Shown here: positions 7,493 through 15,951 of the stretch, piece by piece
Layout: each line of letters opens with the position of its first letter
How positions within the stretch are numbered: the first letter of the stretch is position 1
Translations under genes and position numbers: made by a program
The notes under the pieces: generated by a model
What the model was told of the DNA's origin: nothing
The model's input: the letters and a program-made list of their open reading frames with translations, nothing else
Database searches by the model: none
Assembly (NCBI GenBank): GCA_902461085.1
Contig: CABPWH010000001.1
Location: 1-64,000, forward strand
DNA: 64,000 nucleotides
Origin: an uncultured Collinsella sp.
GTDB lineage: Bacteria > Actinomycetota > Coriobacteriia > Coriobacteriales > Coriobacteriaceae
Direction of reading: 5' to 3'

Positions 7493-8869
7493 ATGGATAC
7501 TCAGACCCCAACATATTCCGATGACGAGCTGACCGCAGCGCTTGCCGAGCACCTGGCGTCGCTCGATTGCGACGACAGCTATCGCGTGGAGCGTGTACTT
7601 AAGCGCTCGTCCGTTGAAACAACCGAGCTCGTGTACTTTGAAGGAACCGGCGGTGGCTCGCTCGGCCCCTTTGTCCGTAAACGCATCGATGCTTCGGCTC
7701 AAATCGGCGGGGCATACGAGCGTCTGTTTGCCGTTCAGCGGGCAGGCAGGCGTTTTGAGCACCTGCCCAGAATCGTCGATTGTCGTCGTGTGGGCGACGA
7801 GCTCAACGTGGTTATGGATTACATCGAAGGGGAGACGCTCGGGGCGCTGGTGGACCGTCTGGGAGCCACCCCCGATTATGCGCGTGAATTGTATCCTGTC
7901 CTTTGCGACGCCGTGGGCGAGCTCCATGCCGGTTTTGCAATGGCGGGGGAGACGTCGGCGCCGGTGATCCATCGTGACCTCAAGCCGTCGAATATCATCG
8001 TGACAGGTGCCAACTATACGCCTGATGACGGCCTGACGTTTTCATCGCTGGTGATTATCGACCTGGGGATCGCGCGCGTATGGCACGATGGCGCCGATGC
8101 CGACACCGTCAAGTTTGGCACGCGACCCTATGCGCCGCCCGAGCAGTATGGGTTTGGGCAGACGAGCGTGCGAAGCGACGTCTACGCACTTGGCGCCCTG
8201 TTGTTCTTCTGCTTGACGGGAGTCGACCCTAAGCCAGGGCTCGACATGCGCGAGCAATGCGAGGCGCGCGGCATTCCCACTCCACTTGCCGATGCCGTCT
8301 GCATGTCGATGGCGCTCGACCCGGCCAAGCGTTTTGCGAGTGCGGAAGCGTTGGGACGGGCGACGCGCGCGGCATACGATCTGAGTCGCCCCGTGCGGCC
8401 TCCTGCGCCGCCTGTCCGAACTCCGGCCTCGGAGACGGTGTTGACGCCCCAAGGGCTCCAGAACCCCACAGGGCTTCCTAGGCCTGCCGCCTCCACTGCA
8501 TGCTGTCTGCTCTCTCGCGTTCCGGAGTCTCTGGGGCGCATTTGGAATACGCTCGTCTTCTTCTCGCTGCTTGTGTTCTTTGCCGGAAGTCACTTTGCCG
8601 TCTTTCACCCCACGGGAGCAAACCAAAGCTACCCGACGTGGCTTCTCATAATCGAGTATTTTTTCTTTGTCGATGGCCTTATGGTGCTTATGCATTTTGC
8701 GCTGCTCGATAAGCGCCGTCTTCGTCGGCGATTCGCATTGCTCGACAGCTATCGCGGCAAGAAGCTCGCGAAACTCTGGCTCAAGGCATTGGGTGTGCTG
8801 CTCCTATGCATGATCGTCATAGTCGCGGTTGCCAATGCGACCGGCGTCGTCGATACCTCCGCTACCTAA
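7493..8869 (+). CDS. Membrane-associated serine/threonine protein kinase
   Basis: 458 residues from ATG 7493. The kinase domain (about 25-310) has the catalytic loop HRDLKPSN (160-167), DLG in place of DFG (190-192), APPEQ in place of APE (214-218) and RSDVYALG. The glycine-rich loop is degenerate. A proline-rich linker (about 300-345) leads to two or three hydrophobic helices at the C-terminus. There are no PASTA or other sensor repeats, so it is not the PknB/division kinase type. The start is uncertain: GGAGG is only 2 nt from this ATG, and other candidates are GTG 7463 and ATG 7481. Confidence 0.8.
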   Translation: MDTQTPTYSDDELTAALAEHLASLDCDDSYRVERVLKRSSVETTELVYFEGTGGGSLGPFVRKRIDASAQIGGAYERLFAVQRAGRRFEHLPRIVDCRRVGDELNVVMDYIEGETLGALVDRLGATPDYARELYPVLCDAVGELHAGFAMAGETSAPVIHRDLKPSNIIVTGANYTPDDGLTFSSLVIIDLGIARVWHDGADADTVKFGTRPYAPPEQYGFGQTSVRSDVYALGALLFFCLTGVDPKPGLDMREQCEARGIPTPLADAVCMSMALDPAKRFASAEALGRATRAAYDLSRPVRPPAPPVRTPASETVLTPQGLQNPTGLPRPAASTACCLLSRVPESLGRIWNTLVFFSLLVFFAGSHFAVFHPTGANQSYPTWLLIIEYFFFVDGLMVLMHFALLDKRRLRRRFALLDSYRGKKLAKLWLKALGVLLLCMIVIVAVANATGVVDTSAT

Positions 8870-8873
8870 AAGA

Positions 8874-8896
8874 AAAGGGCCCCATTGGGGCCCTTT
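8874..8896. terminator. Bidirectional terminator between convergent genes
   Basis: Perfect 10-bp stem AAAGGGCCCC / GGGGCCCTTT with a 3-nt loop, located between the plus-strand kinase and the minus-strand hydrolase. The A and T runs at the stem ends suit termination from both sides. Confidence 0.75.
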
Positions 8897-8906
8897 GCAG
8901 TTGCAC

Positions 8907-10040
8907 TTAGATGCGGTTCATCTGAGCGGCGACTTTGTTGTACCAGTCCTGCCACGTGGGCGGGCAGTACTTTTTGGCCGCTGCCGGGGTAAGGGTGGAG
9001 CCGTAGTTGGCGCCCAGATAGGCAACGTGAGCGGAGATGCCCTCGCTCCAGCTGCCAAAGCTGCGCCAACCGCCGCCACGTGCACTCCAGCCCCAGGCGT
9101 TGTAAGAATTGGCGCAATAAGCGCCCTTGGTGCTCTCGATGCAGGCGATGGCGGGGGACCAACGGGGGTCGACACCGGTATTCCAAGCGGCGACGGCAAA
9201 GTTGTAGCCCTGGCCTGCCATGGGGGAGCCGGCGAGATAATTGTCGATGCGGCTCGTCCACTCATTAATGAACGAATCGTAATCGGAGCTACCGGTATTG
9301 GCGTTGTTCACCGTGGTGTCGATGGTGGTGTTGGTGTTGGTGGCCTGGCTGCTGGAATTGCTGCCGCTTACGCCCTCGCCCGAGAGCTTTTCGGCGGCAG
9401 CGGCCTTATCGGCCTCAAGCTTGGCAAGCTCGGCGGCATTTTCCTGCTCGGCTTTTGCCTGTGCCTCGCTGCGGAGCTGCTGGGCCTGCGCCAGCGCATC
9501 CTCGGCGTTTTTCTGCTCCGCCTCAAGCTGAGACTTGGCCTGCTGGAGCTCGGCCTTGTTCTGCTCGAGTTCGGTTTGCATGTTATTGAGCTGTTCGATC
9601 TCGTCGACGCTCGAGCTCGTGATCTGGTTGGTGTATTTGCAGGTCGTGATGAACTCACCCAGGCTCTGCGCGTTGACCAGGAAGCTCACGATGGGATTGG
9701 TGCCCTTCTGATACTTGTACAGATCGCGCATGGCGGAGCTTGCCTTGGCCTGCTGCTCGGGAAGCTTAGCCTCGATTTCCTCGATGCTTGCCTCATTGGA
9801 ATCAATCTGCTTTTGCAGGTCATCGAGTTTGGTGCGGGCGTCGTTGTAGGCGCTCGTGGCGGCTTCAATCTTCTGCTGGGCTGCGGAAAGCTGGTCCTGC
9901 GTTGCCTGCGAGGCGGCATACGCCGCAACGGGGGAGAGCATCGGCGTGGCCGTTAGCGCAACGGCGAGCACGGCGCTCGTGATGATACGAGCCGGCTTCG
10001 ACGCAATGAGCACTGCGGTGCGATGATTCGAATGCTGCAT
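8907..10040 (-). CDS. Secreted coiled-coil peptidoglycan hydrolase
   Basis: 377 residues. The Sec signal peptide (hydrophobic core about 21-39, cleavage probably after AAYA) is followed by a long coiled coil (about 45-220; Gln/Glu/Ala-rich, as in PcsB/RipA-type proteins), an Asn/Thr/Ser linker, and a C-terminal domain. That domain carries ACIESTKGAYCANSYNAWGW and ends in a Trp-rich lysozyme/glucosaminidase-like fold; the Glu of CIES is a candidate catalytic acid. The start is ATG 10040, preceded by AGAGGGA. A role in cell separation or wall remodelling is inferred from this architecture. The exact glycosidic bond cleaved is unknown. Confidence 0.78.
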   Translation of the reverse strand: MQHSNHRTAVLIASKPARIITSAVLAVALTATPMLSPVAAYAASQATQDQLSAAQQKIEAATSAYNDARTKLDDLQKQIDSNEASIEEIEAKLPEQQAKASSAMRDLYKYQKGTNPIVSFLVNAQSLGEFITTCKYTNQITSSSVDEIEQLNNMQTELEQNKAELQQAKSQLEAEQKNAEDALAQAQQLRSEAQAKAEQENAAELAKLEADKAAAAEKLSGEGVSGSNSSSQATNTNTTIDTTVNNANTGSSDYDSFINEWTSRIDNYLAGSPMAGQGYNFAVAAWNTGVDPRWSPAIACIESTKGAYCANSYNAWGWSARGGGWRSFGSWSEGISAHVAYLGANYGSTLTPAAAKKYCPPTWQDWYNKVAAQMNRI

Positions 10041-10110
10041 CCAGTCCCTCTGCAATCAATCGTAGGTTATGGTTCGAACGGTATTCTACTACTGCTTTCG
10101 ACCTCAACTT

Positions 10111-10147
10111 GAACCTTAAAGGTTCCAAAGGGTCAAGTTGAACTTGA
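10111..10147. promoter_or_regulatory. Two phased palindromes upstream of the hydrolase gene
   Basis: GAACCTT-A-AAGGTTC (10111-10125) and TCAAGTT-G-AACTTGA (10133-10147) are each perfect 7-1-7 palindromes with centres 22 bp apart, about two helical turns. CCTCAA (10102) and TTGAGG (10144) add a further inverted pair. This looks like a tandem operator in the promoter region of the peptidoglycan hydrolase. The regulator is unknown. Confidence 0.5.
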
Positions 10148-10274
10148 GGCTTTGGCTTTGACCTGCAGTTATGACGAATTGTTGAGAAACCATAGAGTTC
10201 AACTTTAACGTTACAGAGCCCTGTTTGAGAGGAGTTTTGGGCTGTAAAAGCCATCTCAACGTGGGGTTTTATAA

Positions 10275-10907
10275 CTACAGCGTGCCCTTCTGGCGAGCCT
10301 GCTCAATCTCTTCGAGGGCTTCGGCGGGGGTGAACGAACAGGTGCCGTCGCCGAGTTTGATTACCTGGATATCGTCGCCGGCGTAGACCTCTCCGCCCTT
10401 TAGTACCACGCCAAAAACGCCCTCGTGGGGAAAGATGCAGTCGCCGGCGAGATAGTAGATGGCACAGCGTGTGTGGCAGACCTTGCCGATTTGGCTGATT
10501 TCGACCAGGACATCGTTGCCAATCTTGAGCTGCGTTCCCAGGGGGAGCGAGAGCAGGTTGATGCCCTGGGTTGTGAAGTTCTCGCCAAAGTCGCCCTCGT
10601 GCACATCGAGCCCGCGCGTCTGCGCCGTCTGGATGGACTCTGCGGCCAAAAAGGAAACCTGACGGTGCCAATGCCCGGCGTGCGCATCGGAGGCGAGGCC
10701 AAACTGCTCGATGACGGTGTCGTGCCCGTCGGCGACGGGTGACTTACGCGTGCCTTTGTGCTCCGACGTGTTGATTGAGACGATGCGGGCGGGCCCGTTG
10801 TAGGCGTCGTTTGCCGTGCACAGGGGAGCGGTCGCTTTCGCACGTTCCGCCAGCTCGCGCCTCGCGGCATTGAGGATGGGATTATCGGTCGGATGGTCTT
10901 GGGGCAC
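10275..10907 (-). CDS. MOSC-domain protein
   Basis: 210 residues forming one MOSC domain, the beta-barrel sulfur-carrier domain of molybdenum cofactor sulfurases: SDAHAGHWHRQVSFLA, GDFGENFTTQGINL, and VCHTRCAIYYLAGDC with candidate sulfur-carrying cysteines. Stand-alone MOSC proteins (YiiM-like) are linked to Moco-dependent detoxification, but no Moco genes are nearby. GTG 10907 has GAAAGG at a proper distance. It is the last minus-strand gene before the divergent D-aspartate ligase. Confidence 0.82.
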   Translation of the reverse strand: MPQDHPTDNPILNAARRELAERAKATAPLCTANDAYNGPARIVSINTSEHKGTRKSPVADGHDTVIEQFGLASDAHAGHWHRQVSFLAAESIQTAQTRGLDVHEGDFGENFTTQGINLLSLPLGTQLKIGNDVLVEISQIGKVCHTRCAIYYLAGDCIFPHEGVFGVVLKGGEVYAGDDIQVIKLGDGTCSFTPAEALEEIEQARQKGTL

Positions 10908-11141
10908 GTGTGCGCCTTTCGCTCGAAGATGTCAATACGCTGAATCCTACAACAACGGTAGGTTCATTGCCTATTGTCATACAACGGTGAGCGCCGTCTT
11001 CGTGCTGGCCTTCGTGCTGGACGATTGCGTCGATTGCCATAGATACGGTGGAGCTTTGGGCGCCGGCGGCTTGGCACGCTAGAATAAATCAGTTGCGCAA
11101 AGACCGCCCGTTGTGTGGGCAGTTCATGATAGGAAGTTTCC

Positions 11142-12398
11142 ATGGCATTGCAATTTACAGAGCGCGAGTTCATTCCCGTGCTGCTCGGTGGCGACATCAA
11201 CGCCTATTCGGTGGCGCGCGCCTTCTACGAGGAGTACCAGGTCAAGAGTCTGGTCTTTGGCAAGTATCAGACGGGTCCCGCGTACCGCAGCCAGATTATC
11301 GACTACACGCCCAACGTGGATATCGACACCATGCCCGTGATGCTCAAAACCGTCAACGGCATTGCCCAAGCGCATACCGATAAGACGATTGTCCTTGTGG
11401 GCTGTGGCGACAACTATGTCGCTCTCGTGGCTCAAGCCAAGGATGCTCATGAGCTGGCGGATAACATCGTCGCTCCCTACGCGCCCTACAGCATGCTCGA
11501 GCAGTGCCAGAAGAAGGAGATCTTCTACGAGCTGTGCGAGAAGCATGGCGTGCCCTATCCGCACACGTTTACCTTTACCAAGGCGATGCTCAATGCCCAG
11601 GGTGAGGCGCCTGCCGAAGTGCTCGACCAGATCGATTTTCCTTACCCGATGATTCTGAAGCCTTCTGACGGCATCATGTGGTGGCAGCATGAGTTCGAGG
11701 GCCAGAAGAAGGCCTATGAGATTGCCGACCGCGCCGAGCTGGAACAGGTCATTCGCGACTCGTATGCCAGCGGCTACACCGACGACCTGATCTTGCAGGA
11801 TCGCGTGCCCGGCAACGACGAGTACATGCGCGTGCTCACCAGCTATTCCGACCGCAACGGTAAGGTCCGCATGATGTGCCTGGGCCATGTGCTGCTCGAG
11901 GAGCATCAGCCCCACGGTGTCGGCAACCATGCCTGTATCATTACCGAGCCCAACGACGAGCTCATGGGCGGCGTGCGCAAGCTGCTCGAGGACCTTCACT
12001 TTGTGGGCTATTCCAACTTTGACGTTAAGTACGACGAGCGCGACGGCTCGTTTAAGTTCTTCGATTTCAACACGCGCCAGGGTCGCAGCAACTACTACGT
12101 TACCAACAGCGGCTTTAACGTTGCCAAGTATGTGGTGGACGAGTATGTGTTCAACCGCCCGTTTGAGCCGGAGTTTGTGACGGCGCAGGACGAGGCCCTG
12201 TGGATGGTCGTCCCCATGGGCGTCGTCGACAAGTACGTCAAGGATCCCGAGCTGCGCGCTAAGGTGCATCGCCTGGACAAGGAAGGTAAGGGCGCCGACC
12301 CTTCGTTTATGAAGGGCGACTTTGTCTTTAACCGCTGGCTGCGCATGTGGCACACCAAGCTGCGCCACTTTAAGCTGTTCAAGACGTATTACAAGTAG
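11142..12398 (+). CDS. D-aspartate ligase (ATP-grasp, peptidoglycan cross-bridge)
   Basis: 418 residues closely resembling the Enterococcus faecium D-aspartate ligase in layout and motifs: FIPVLLGGDINAYSVAR at the N-terminus, VLVGCGDNYVAL, FPYPMILKPSDG in the ATP-grasp domain, VRMMCLGHVLLEE, and FNTRQGRSNYYVTNSG. The known enzyme activates the beta-carboxyl of D-aspartate and attaches it to the lysine side chain of the peptidoglycan precursor. A racemase gene follows 84 nt downstream, which strengthens the assignment. The nucleophile side chain in the precursor (Lys or Orn) cannot be read from the sequence. Confidence 0.85.
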   Translation: MALQFTEREFIPVLLGGDINAYSVARAFYEEYQVKSLVFGKYQTGPAYRSQIIDYTPNVDIDTMPVMLKTVNGIAQAHTDKTIVLVGCGDNYVALVAQAKDAHELADNIVAPYAPYSMLEQCQKKEIFYELCEKHGVPYPHTFTFTKAMLNAQGEAPAEVLDQIDFPYPMILKPSDGIMWWQHEFEGQKKAYEIADRAELEQVIRDSYASGYTDDLILQDRVPGNDEYMRVLTSYSDRNGKVRMMCLGHVLLEEHQPHGVGNHACIITEPNDELMGGVRKLLEDLHFVGYSNFDVKYDERDGSFKFFDFNTRQGRSNYYVTNSGFNVAKYVVDEYVFNRPFEPEFVTAQDEALWMVVPMGVVDKYVKDPELRAKVHRLDKEGKGADPSFMKGDFVFNRWLRMWHTKLRHFKLFKTYYK

Positions 12399-12482
12399 AT
12401 GAGTGCGGCGCCCGTCCGGTTTGCATCGGGCGGGCGCGGGTATGATACGCGCAATTGCGCAAGCGTCACCAAGGAGGCGGCG

Positions 12483-13229
12483 ATGGAAAAGCTGGGAGTT
12501 ATCGGCGGCATGGGCGCCGAGGCCACGTCGTATTACTACGACCAGGTGGTGCGTCATACGGCTGCTGCCTGCGATCAGGAACATATCGACATGGTGGTGC
12601 TCTCCAAGTCGACCATGCCCGACCGCACGCTGGCCATTAAGACCGGCGAGCATGCCAAGCTGCTGGCGACCATGAAAGAGTGTGCCCGGGCACTCGAGTC
12701 GCTGGGCTGTGCGCACATTGCCATTCCCTGCAACACGTCGCACTACTTCTACGACCAGATCCAGTCGTTTACGAAGGTGCCGATTATCCACATGCCGCGT
12801 GAGTCGGTTCGTTATGCCCTTGCGGGTGCGGTGATGGGAGAGTGCGAGTTCGACCCCAACCTGAGTGTGCCGGCCGAGCCGGTGCATAAGATCGGCATCA
12901 TGGGCACCGATGGCACCGTGGGCGCGGGCGTCTACGGCCGCGAATGTAAGGCTGCGGGTGTTGAGGTCGTCTATCCCAGCGAGAAACGTCAGAACGATGT
13001 GATGTCGCTTATCTACGATGATGTGAAGGCCGGACGTGAGCCCGATATGGATAAGTTCGACCGCGTGATGTGGGAGTTCGCCCGTAGCGGCTGCGACCGC
13101 GTCATTCTGGCCTGCACCGAGCTCTCGGTGCTGCAGAAGTACCGAGAGATGCCCGAGATCACCCTCGACGCCATGGATGTCCTGGTGCGCGAATCCATCA
13201 TCCGTAGCGGCGCCCCCTACCGCCTCTAG
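12483..13229 (+). CDS. Aspartate racemase family protein
   Basis: 248 residues of the Asp/Glu/hydantoin racemase superfamily. GVIGGMGAEAT is at the N-terminus, and the two catalytic cysteines lie in IPCNTSHYFY and LACTELSVL, as in cofactor-independent aspartate racemases. ATG 12483 is preceded by AAGGAGG at 6 nt; upstream in-frame codons are unlikely. Paired with the D-aspartate ligase, it should supply D-Asp for the peptidoglycan interpeptide bridge. Confidence 0.88.
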   Translation: MEKLGVIGGMGAEATSYYYDQVVRHTAAACDQEHIDMVVLSKSTMPDRTLAIKTGEHAKLLATMKECARALESLGCAHIAIPCNTSHYFYDQIQSFTKVPIIHMPRESVRYALAGAVMGECEFDPNLSVPAEPVHKIGIMGTDGTVGAGVYGRECKAAGVEVVYPSEKRQNDVMSLIYDDVKAGREPDMDKFDRVMWEFARSGCDRVILACTELSVLQKYREMPEITLDAMDVLVRESIIRSGAPYRL

Positions 13230-13235
13230 CTTCCG

Positions 13236-13256
13236 ACCTGTCAAAAAGGGACAGGT
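13236..13256. repeat. Short palindromic repeat
   Basis: ACCTGTC / GACAGGT (7 bp) around AAAAAGG, followed by TTAATTTTGG. The GGGACAGG tip recalls REP-like intergenic palindromes; the function is unknown. Confidence 0.4.
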
Positions 13257-13288
13257 TAATTTTGGTAGGTTTTATCTGGTGAAACAGT

Positions 13289-13323
13289 AAGGCCTCGGCT
13301 CGTTTGGTGCGAGCCGAGGCCTT
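13289..13323. terminator. Bidirectional terminator
   Basis: Perfect 14-bp stem (13289-13302 and 13310-13323), AAGGCCTCGGCTCG with its complement, around a 7-nt loop. It ends in CCTTTT on the plus strand and AAGG/TTAC on the other side, between the convergent racemase and ecfT genes. Confidence 0.8.
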
Positions 13324-13353
13324 TTGCGTTGGGCGGTTGCTGTCAGTGGTGAA

Positions 13354-14100
13354 CTAGAACAGGAAGCCGATGGCGATGAGGGCGATGCTGACGATGAGCA
13401 CGGCGATGTCTAGGCCCTTGATGGGGTAGCGCTTGTACGAGCTGGCGCGCGTACGCAGATAGAAGCCGCGCTGTTCTGCCGCCAAGGCTGTGGCATCGGT
13501 CTTGCCCACGCTCGAGATGAGCAGCGGCACGCACAGTGGCAGCATGAGCTTAAGCTTCTTGATGGGGTTCTTGGTGTCGTACTCGACGCCGCGTGCGGTC
13601 TGCGCCTCCATGATGGCGTTCATCTCTTGACCAAACACCGGCACGAAGCGCAGCGCCGTGGTAAAGGTGAAAGCATAGCGATACGGCACGTGCAGCACCT
13701 CGACGCAGGCGTTGGCAAGGTCGTTGAGCTTGGTCACCATGAGCATGAGGATGAGTGGTAATGCCACACCCAGCAGGCGCAGGCAGGCCTTCGATCCTGT
13801 GATGAGGCCCGTGTCGGTGATAAAACCCCACACCACGTTGCCATCGCGCATAAAGGCCAGCTGGAGCACCAGCATGATAAGCGCGAGCGGAATCAGCAAC
13901 TTGAGCAGTGAGAACAGACGGTCGACGACGCCGGCATAGGCACCCAGCGCAAGGGTGAGTGCCAAAAAGCCCAGCAGCGCCACGTAGGCGTCGGACAAGA
14001 AGATGCCGACGATGATGGCGGCGGCGAGGCCCAGTTTGACGACGGGATTCAGGCGATGCAGCAGCGTATCGCCCGGCATGTAGTCGATGACGTTAACCAC
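13354..14100 (-). CDS. ecfT: ECF transporter T component
   Basis: 248 residues with about five to six hydrophobic helices plus the coupling region containing EAQTARGVEYD (the conserved A-R-G motif) and AAEQRGFY, which contact the ATPase grooves. I chose GTG 14100 because AAGGAG sits 10 nt upstream and the start overlaps the ATPase stop by 8 nt. The ATG at 14133 lies deep inside the ATPase gene. It forms the energy-coupling module with the fused ATPase and serves the S component of the same operon. Confidence 0.87.
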   Translation of the reverse strand: MVNVIDYMPGDTLLHRLNPVVKLGLAAAIIVGIFLSDAYVALLGFLALTLALGAYAGVVDRLFSLLKLLIPLALIMLVLQLAFMRDGNVVWGFITDTGLITGSKACLRLLGVALPLILMLMVTKLNDLANACVEVLHVPYRYAFTFTTALRFVPVFGQEMNAIMEAQTARGVEYDTKNPIKKLKLMLPLCVPLLISSVGKTDATALAAEQRGFYLRTRASSYKRYPIKGLDIAVLIVSIALIAIGFLF

Positions 14101-15844
14101 GGTGGACCATCTCCTTGGTAATTCGAACGACATCGGTGACCTCGCTCACCTGCGCAAAAGCGGGCGAGACGGAAGATACCAGACGGCGCGAGAGTTCAAT
14201 AACCTGGGGAGGCTCCACGTAGGCACGCCGCATGAGATCGATGTTCGAGAATAACTCGTGCGTGCGGCCGCGGTCGAGGATGCGACCGTCGGCCATTACC
14301 ACAATGCGCTCGGCAAAATCCGAGACGACTTCCATATCGTGGCAGACCATGATAACGGCGCAACCGCGCTCGGCCATGGTGCGCACCGTTTCCATGACGG
14401 TCATGCACTCGCGGTAATCAAGGCCGCTCGTGGGCTCGTCGAGCACGACGATCTTGGGTTCAACCACCACGACGGAGGCAAGCGCCACCATTTGTCGCTG
14501 GCCGCGCGAAAGCGAGAAAGGCGCCTCATCGGCAGGCAGGCCAAAGCGGTCGATGACGAGTTGAGCACGACGCAGAGCCTCGGCACGGTCCATGCCGCCA
14601 AGCTCCAGGCCAAATGCGACCTCGTCGAGCACAGTGTCCTTGCAGATCTGACGGTCAGGGTTTTGGAAGAGGGTTGCGACTTCGCGGGCGATGCGGCTCG
14701 TGGGAACGGCTGCGGTATCCAGTCCCGTGACGCGCACGCTGCCCGAGGCGGGCTTAAGCAGGCCTGTGAGCAGTTTGGTGAGCGTGGTCTTGCCGGCGCC
14801 GTTTTGGCCGACGATGCCCACGAGCTCGCCGGGATAGAGCGTCAGGCTAAGGTCGTGTACGGCGGCGCCGCCATTGGGATAGGCAAACTCAACATGGTCG
14901 AAGGTGAGTACGGGTTCGGCGTCCTTGGCATGAGGGCGCAACGATGGTGCATGCGGGGAACCGGCGGGCGGCTGGGCTTTGGTAGACGCGGGTGCGGGGG
15001 CGTCGAGCAAAGAAATCATGCGCTCGGCCTCATCGACATCCAAGCAGGGGGTACCGCTTACCAGGCCATCGGCCTCGAAGCTATTGAAGATACGCGTGAC
15101 GCGAGGGCAGTCGACGCCGATGGCACGGAGCTCGTCGGTATGCGCGAAGACCTCGTGTGGCTCGCCCTGCAGCGCGATTTCGCCATGGTTGAGCACGAGC
15201 ACGCGGTTGCAGTACTCCGAGAGCAGGGCGACCTTTTGCTCGACGACGACGATGGTGATTCCAAGTGCGCGGTTTGCCTCACGCAGCGTCTCGAAGACCA
15301 ACGTGGAGCTGGCGGGGTCGAGTGCCACGGTGGGCTCGTCGAGAACCAAGACGCGCGGACGCATGGCGAGGATGGCGGCGATGGCTACCTTTTGCTTCTG
15401 TCCGCCCGAGAGGGTGGCGATCTCGCGGTCGTGCAGGTCGCTGATGCCGACGGTCTCGAGAGTTTCGCTCACGCGCTGCTCGATCTGGTCGTGGGGAACG
15501 CCAAAGTTCTCGAGGCCAAAGAGCATCTCGTCCTCGACGACCGAAGCGACCATCTGCGTGTCGATATCCTGCAGCACACTGCCGACGATTTGCGACACGT
15601 CGGTGAGCGAGACTTCGCAGGTGTCGTGGCCGTCGACCATGACGGACCCAAAGAACGTGCCGGTGTAGTGGTGGGGCACGGCACCTGACAGGCAGGCGGC
15701 AAGCGTGGACTTGCCGGCGCCCGAGGGCCCGATGATGCCGATGAAATCTCCCTTGTTCACGCTGAGCGAGATGTGGCTGAGCGCCTGCTCGGTCTGCGTG
15801 CCATAGGAGAACGAGACATCGTCGACGTTGATGATCGTTTCCAT
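14093..15844 (-). CDS. Fused ECF/ABC ATPase with two nucleotide-binding domains
   Basis: 583 residues comprising two ABC ATPase domains in one chain, equivalent to EcfA1-EcfA2. Domain 1 has Walker A GPSGAGKST (39-47), signature LSGGQKQKV and Walker B VLVLDEPT. Domain 2 (from about residue 310) has GQNGAGKTT, signature LSRGQRQM and Walker B IVVLDEPT. The linker is Pro/Ala/Lys-rich (about 275-305). The second signature reads SRGQ instead of SGGQ. It lies between the S and T component genes, giving a complete dedicated ECF importer in one operon. Confidence 0.9.
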   Translation of the reverse strand: METIINVDDVSFSYGTQTEQALSHISLSVNKGDFIGIIGPSGAGKSTLAACLSGAVPHHYTGTFFGSVMVDGHDTCEVSLTDVSQIVGSVLQDIDTQMVASVVEDEMLFGLENFGVPHDQIEQRVSETLETVGISDLHDREIATLSGGQKQKVAIAAILAMRPRVLVLDEPTVALDPASSTLVFETLREANRALGITIVVVEQKVALLSEYCNRVLVLNHGEIALQGEPHEVFAHTDELRAIGVDCPRVTRIFNSFEADGLVSGTPCLDVDEAERMISLLDAPAPASTKAQPPAGSPHAPSLRPHAKDAEPVLTFDHVEFAYPNGGAAVHDLSLTLYPGELVGIVGQNGAGKTTLTKLLTGLLKPASGSVRVTGLDTAAVPTSRIAREVATLFQNPDRQICKDTVLDEVAFGLELGGMDRAEALRRAQLVIDRFGLPADEAPFSLSRGQRQMVALASVVVVEPKIVVLDEPTSGLDYRECMTVMETVRTMAERGCAVIMVCHDMEVVSDFAERIVVMADGRILDRGRTHELFSNIDLMRRAYVEPPQVIELSRRLVSSVSPAFAQVSEVTDVVRITKEMVHRG

Positions 15845-15862
15845 GGATACCTTTCATAGTCA

Positions 15863-15906
15863 TTGGGGACGTTCTTACATGACCAGTCGTTTAAGAACGT
15901 CCCCAA
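15863..15906. repeat. 15-bp inverted repeat between S component and ATPase genes
   Basis: TTGGGGACGTTCTTA (15863-15877) and its perfect complement (15892-15906) with a 14-nt spacer. It has no T-run, so it is not a simple terminator. It shares the TTGGGGACG start with the palindrome at 50572-50631, suggesting a REP-like family or an mRNA-processing hairpin inside the operon. Confidence 0.6.
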
Positions 15907-15951
15907 AAGCTAGTCGTTTGGGACAGTCTTTGCTGGTGGGGCAGCGATGAG

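Noticed and set aside
10070..10080. GGTTCGAAC resembling a tRNA T-loop
   Set aside because: No flanking acceptor, D or anticodon stems on either strand.
11124..13244. 706-residue minus-strand open frame
   Set aside because: Antisense shadow of the D-aspartate ligase and racemase genes; no family features.
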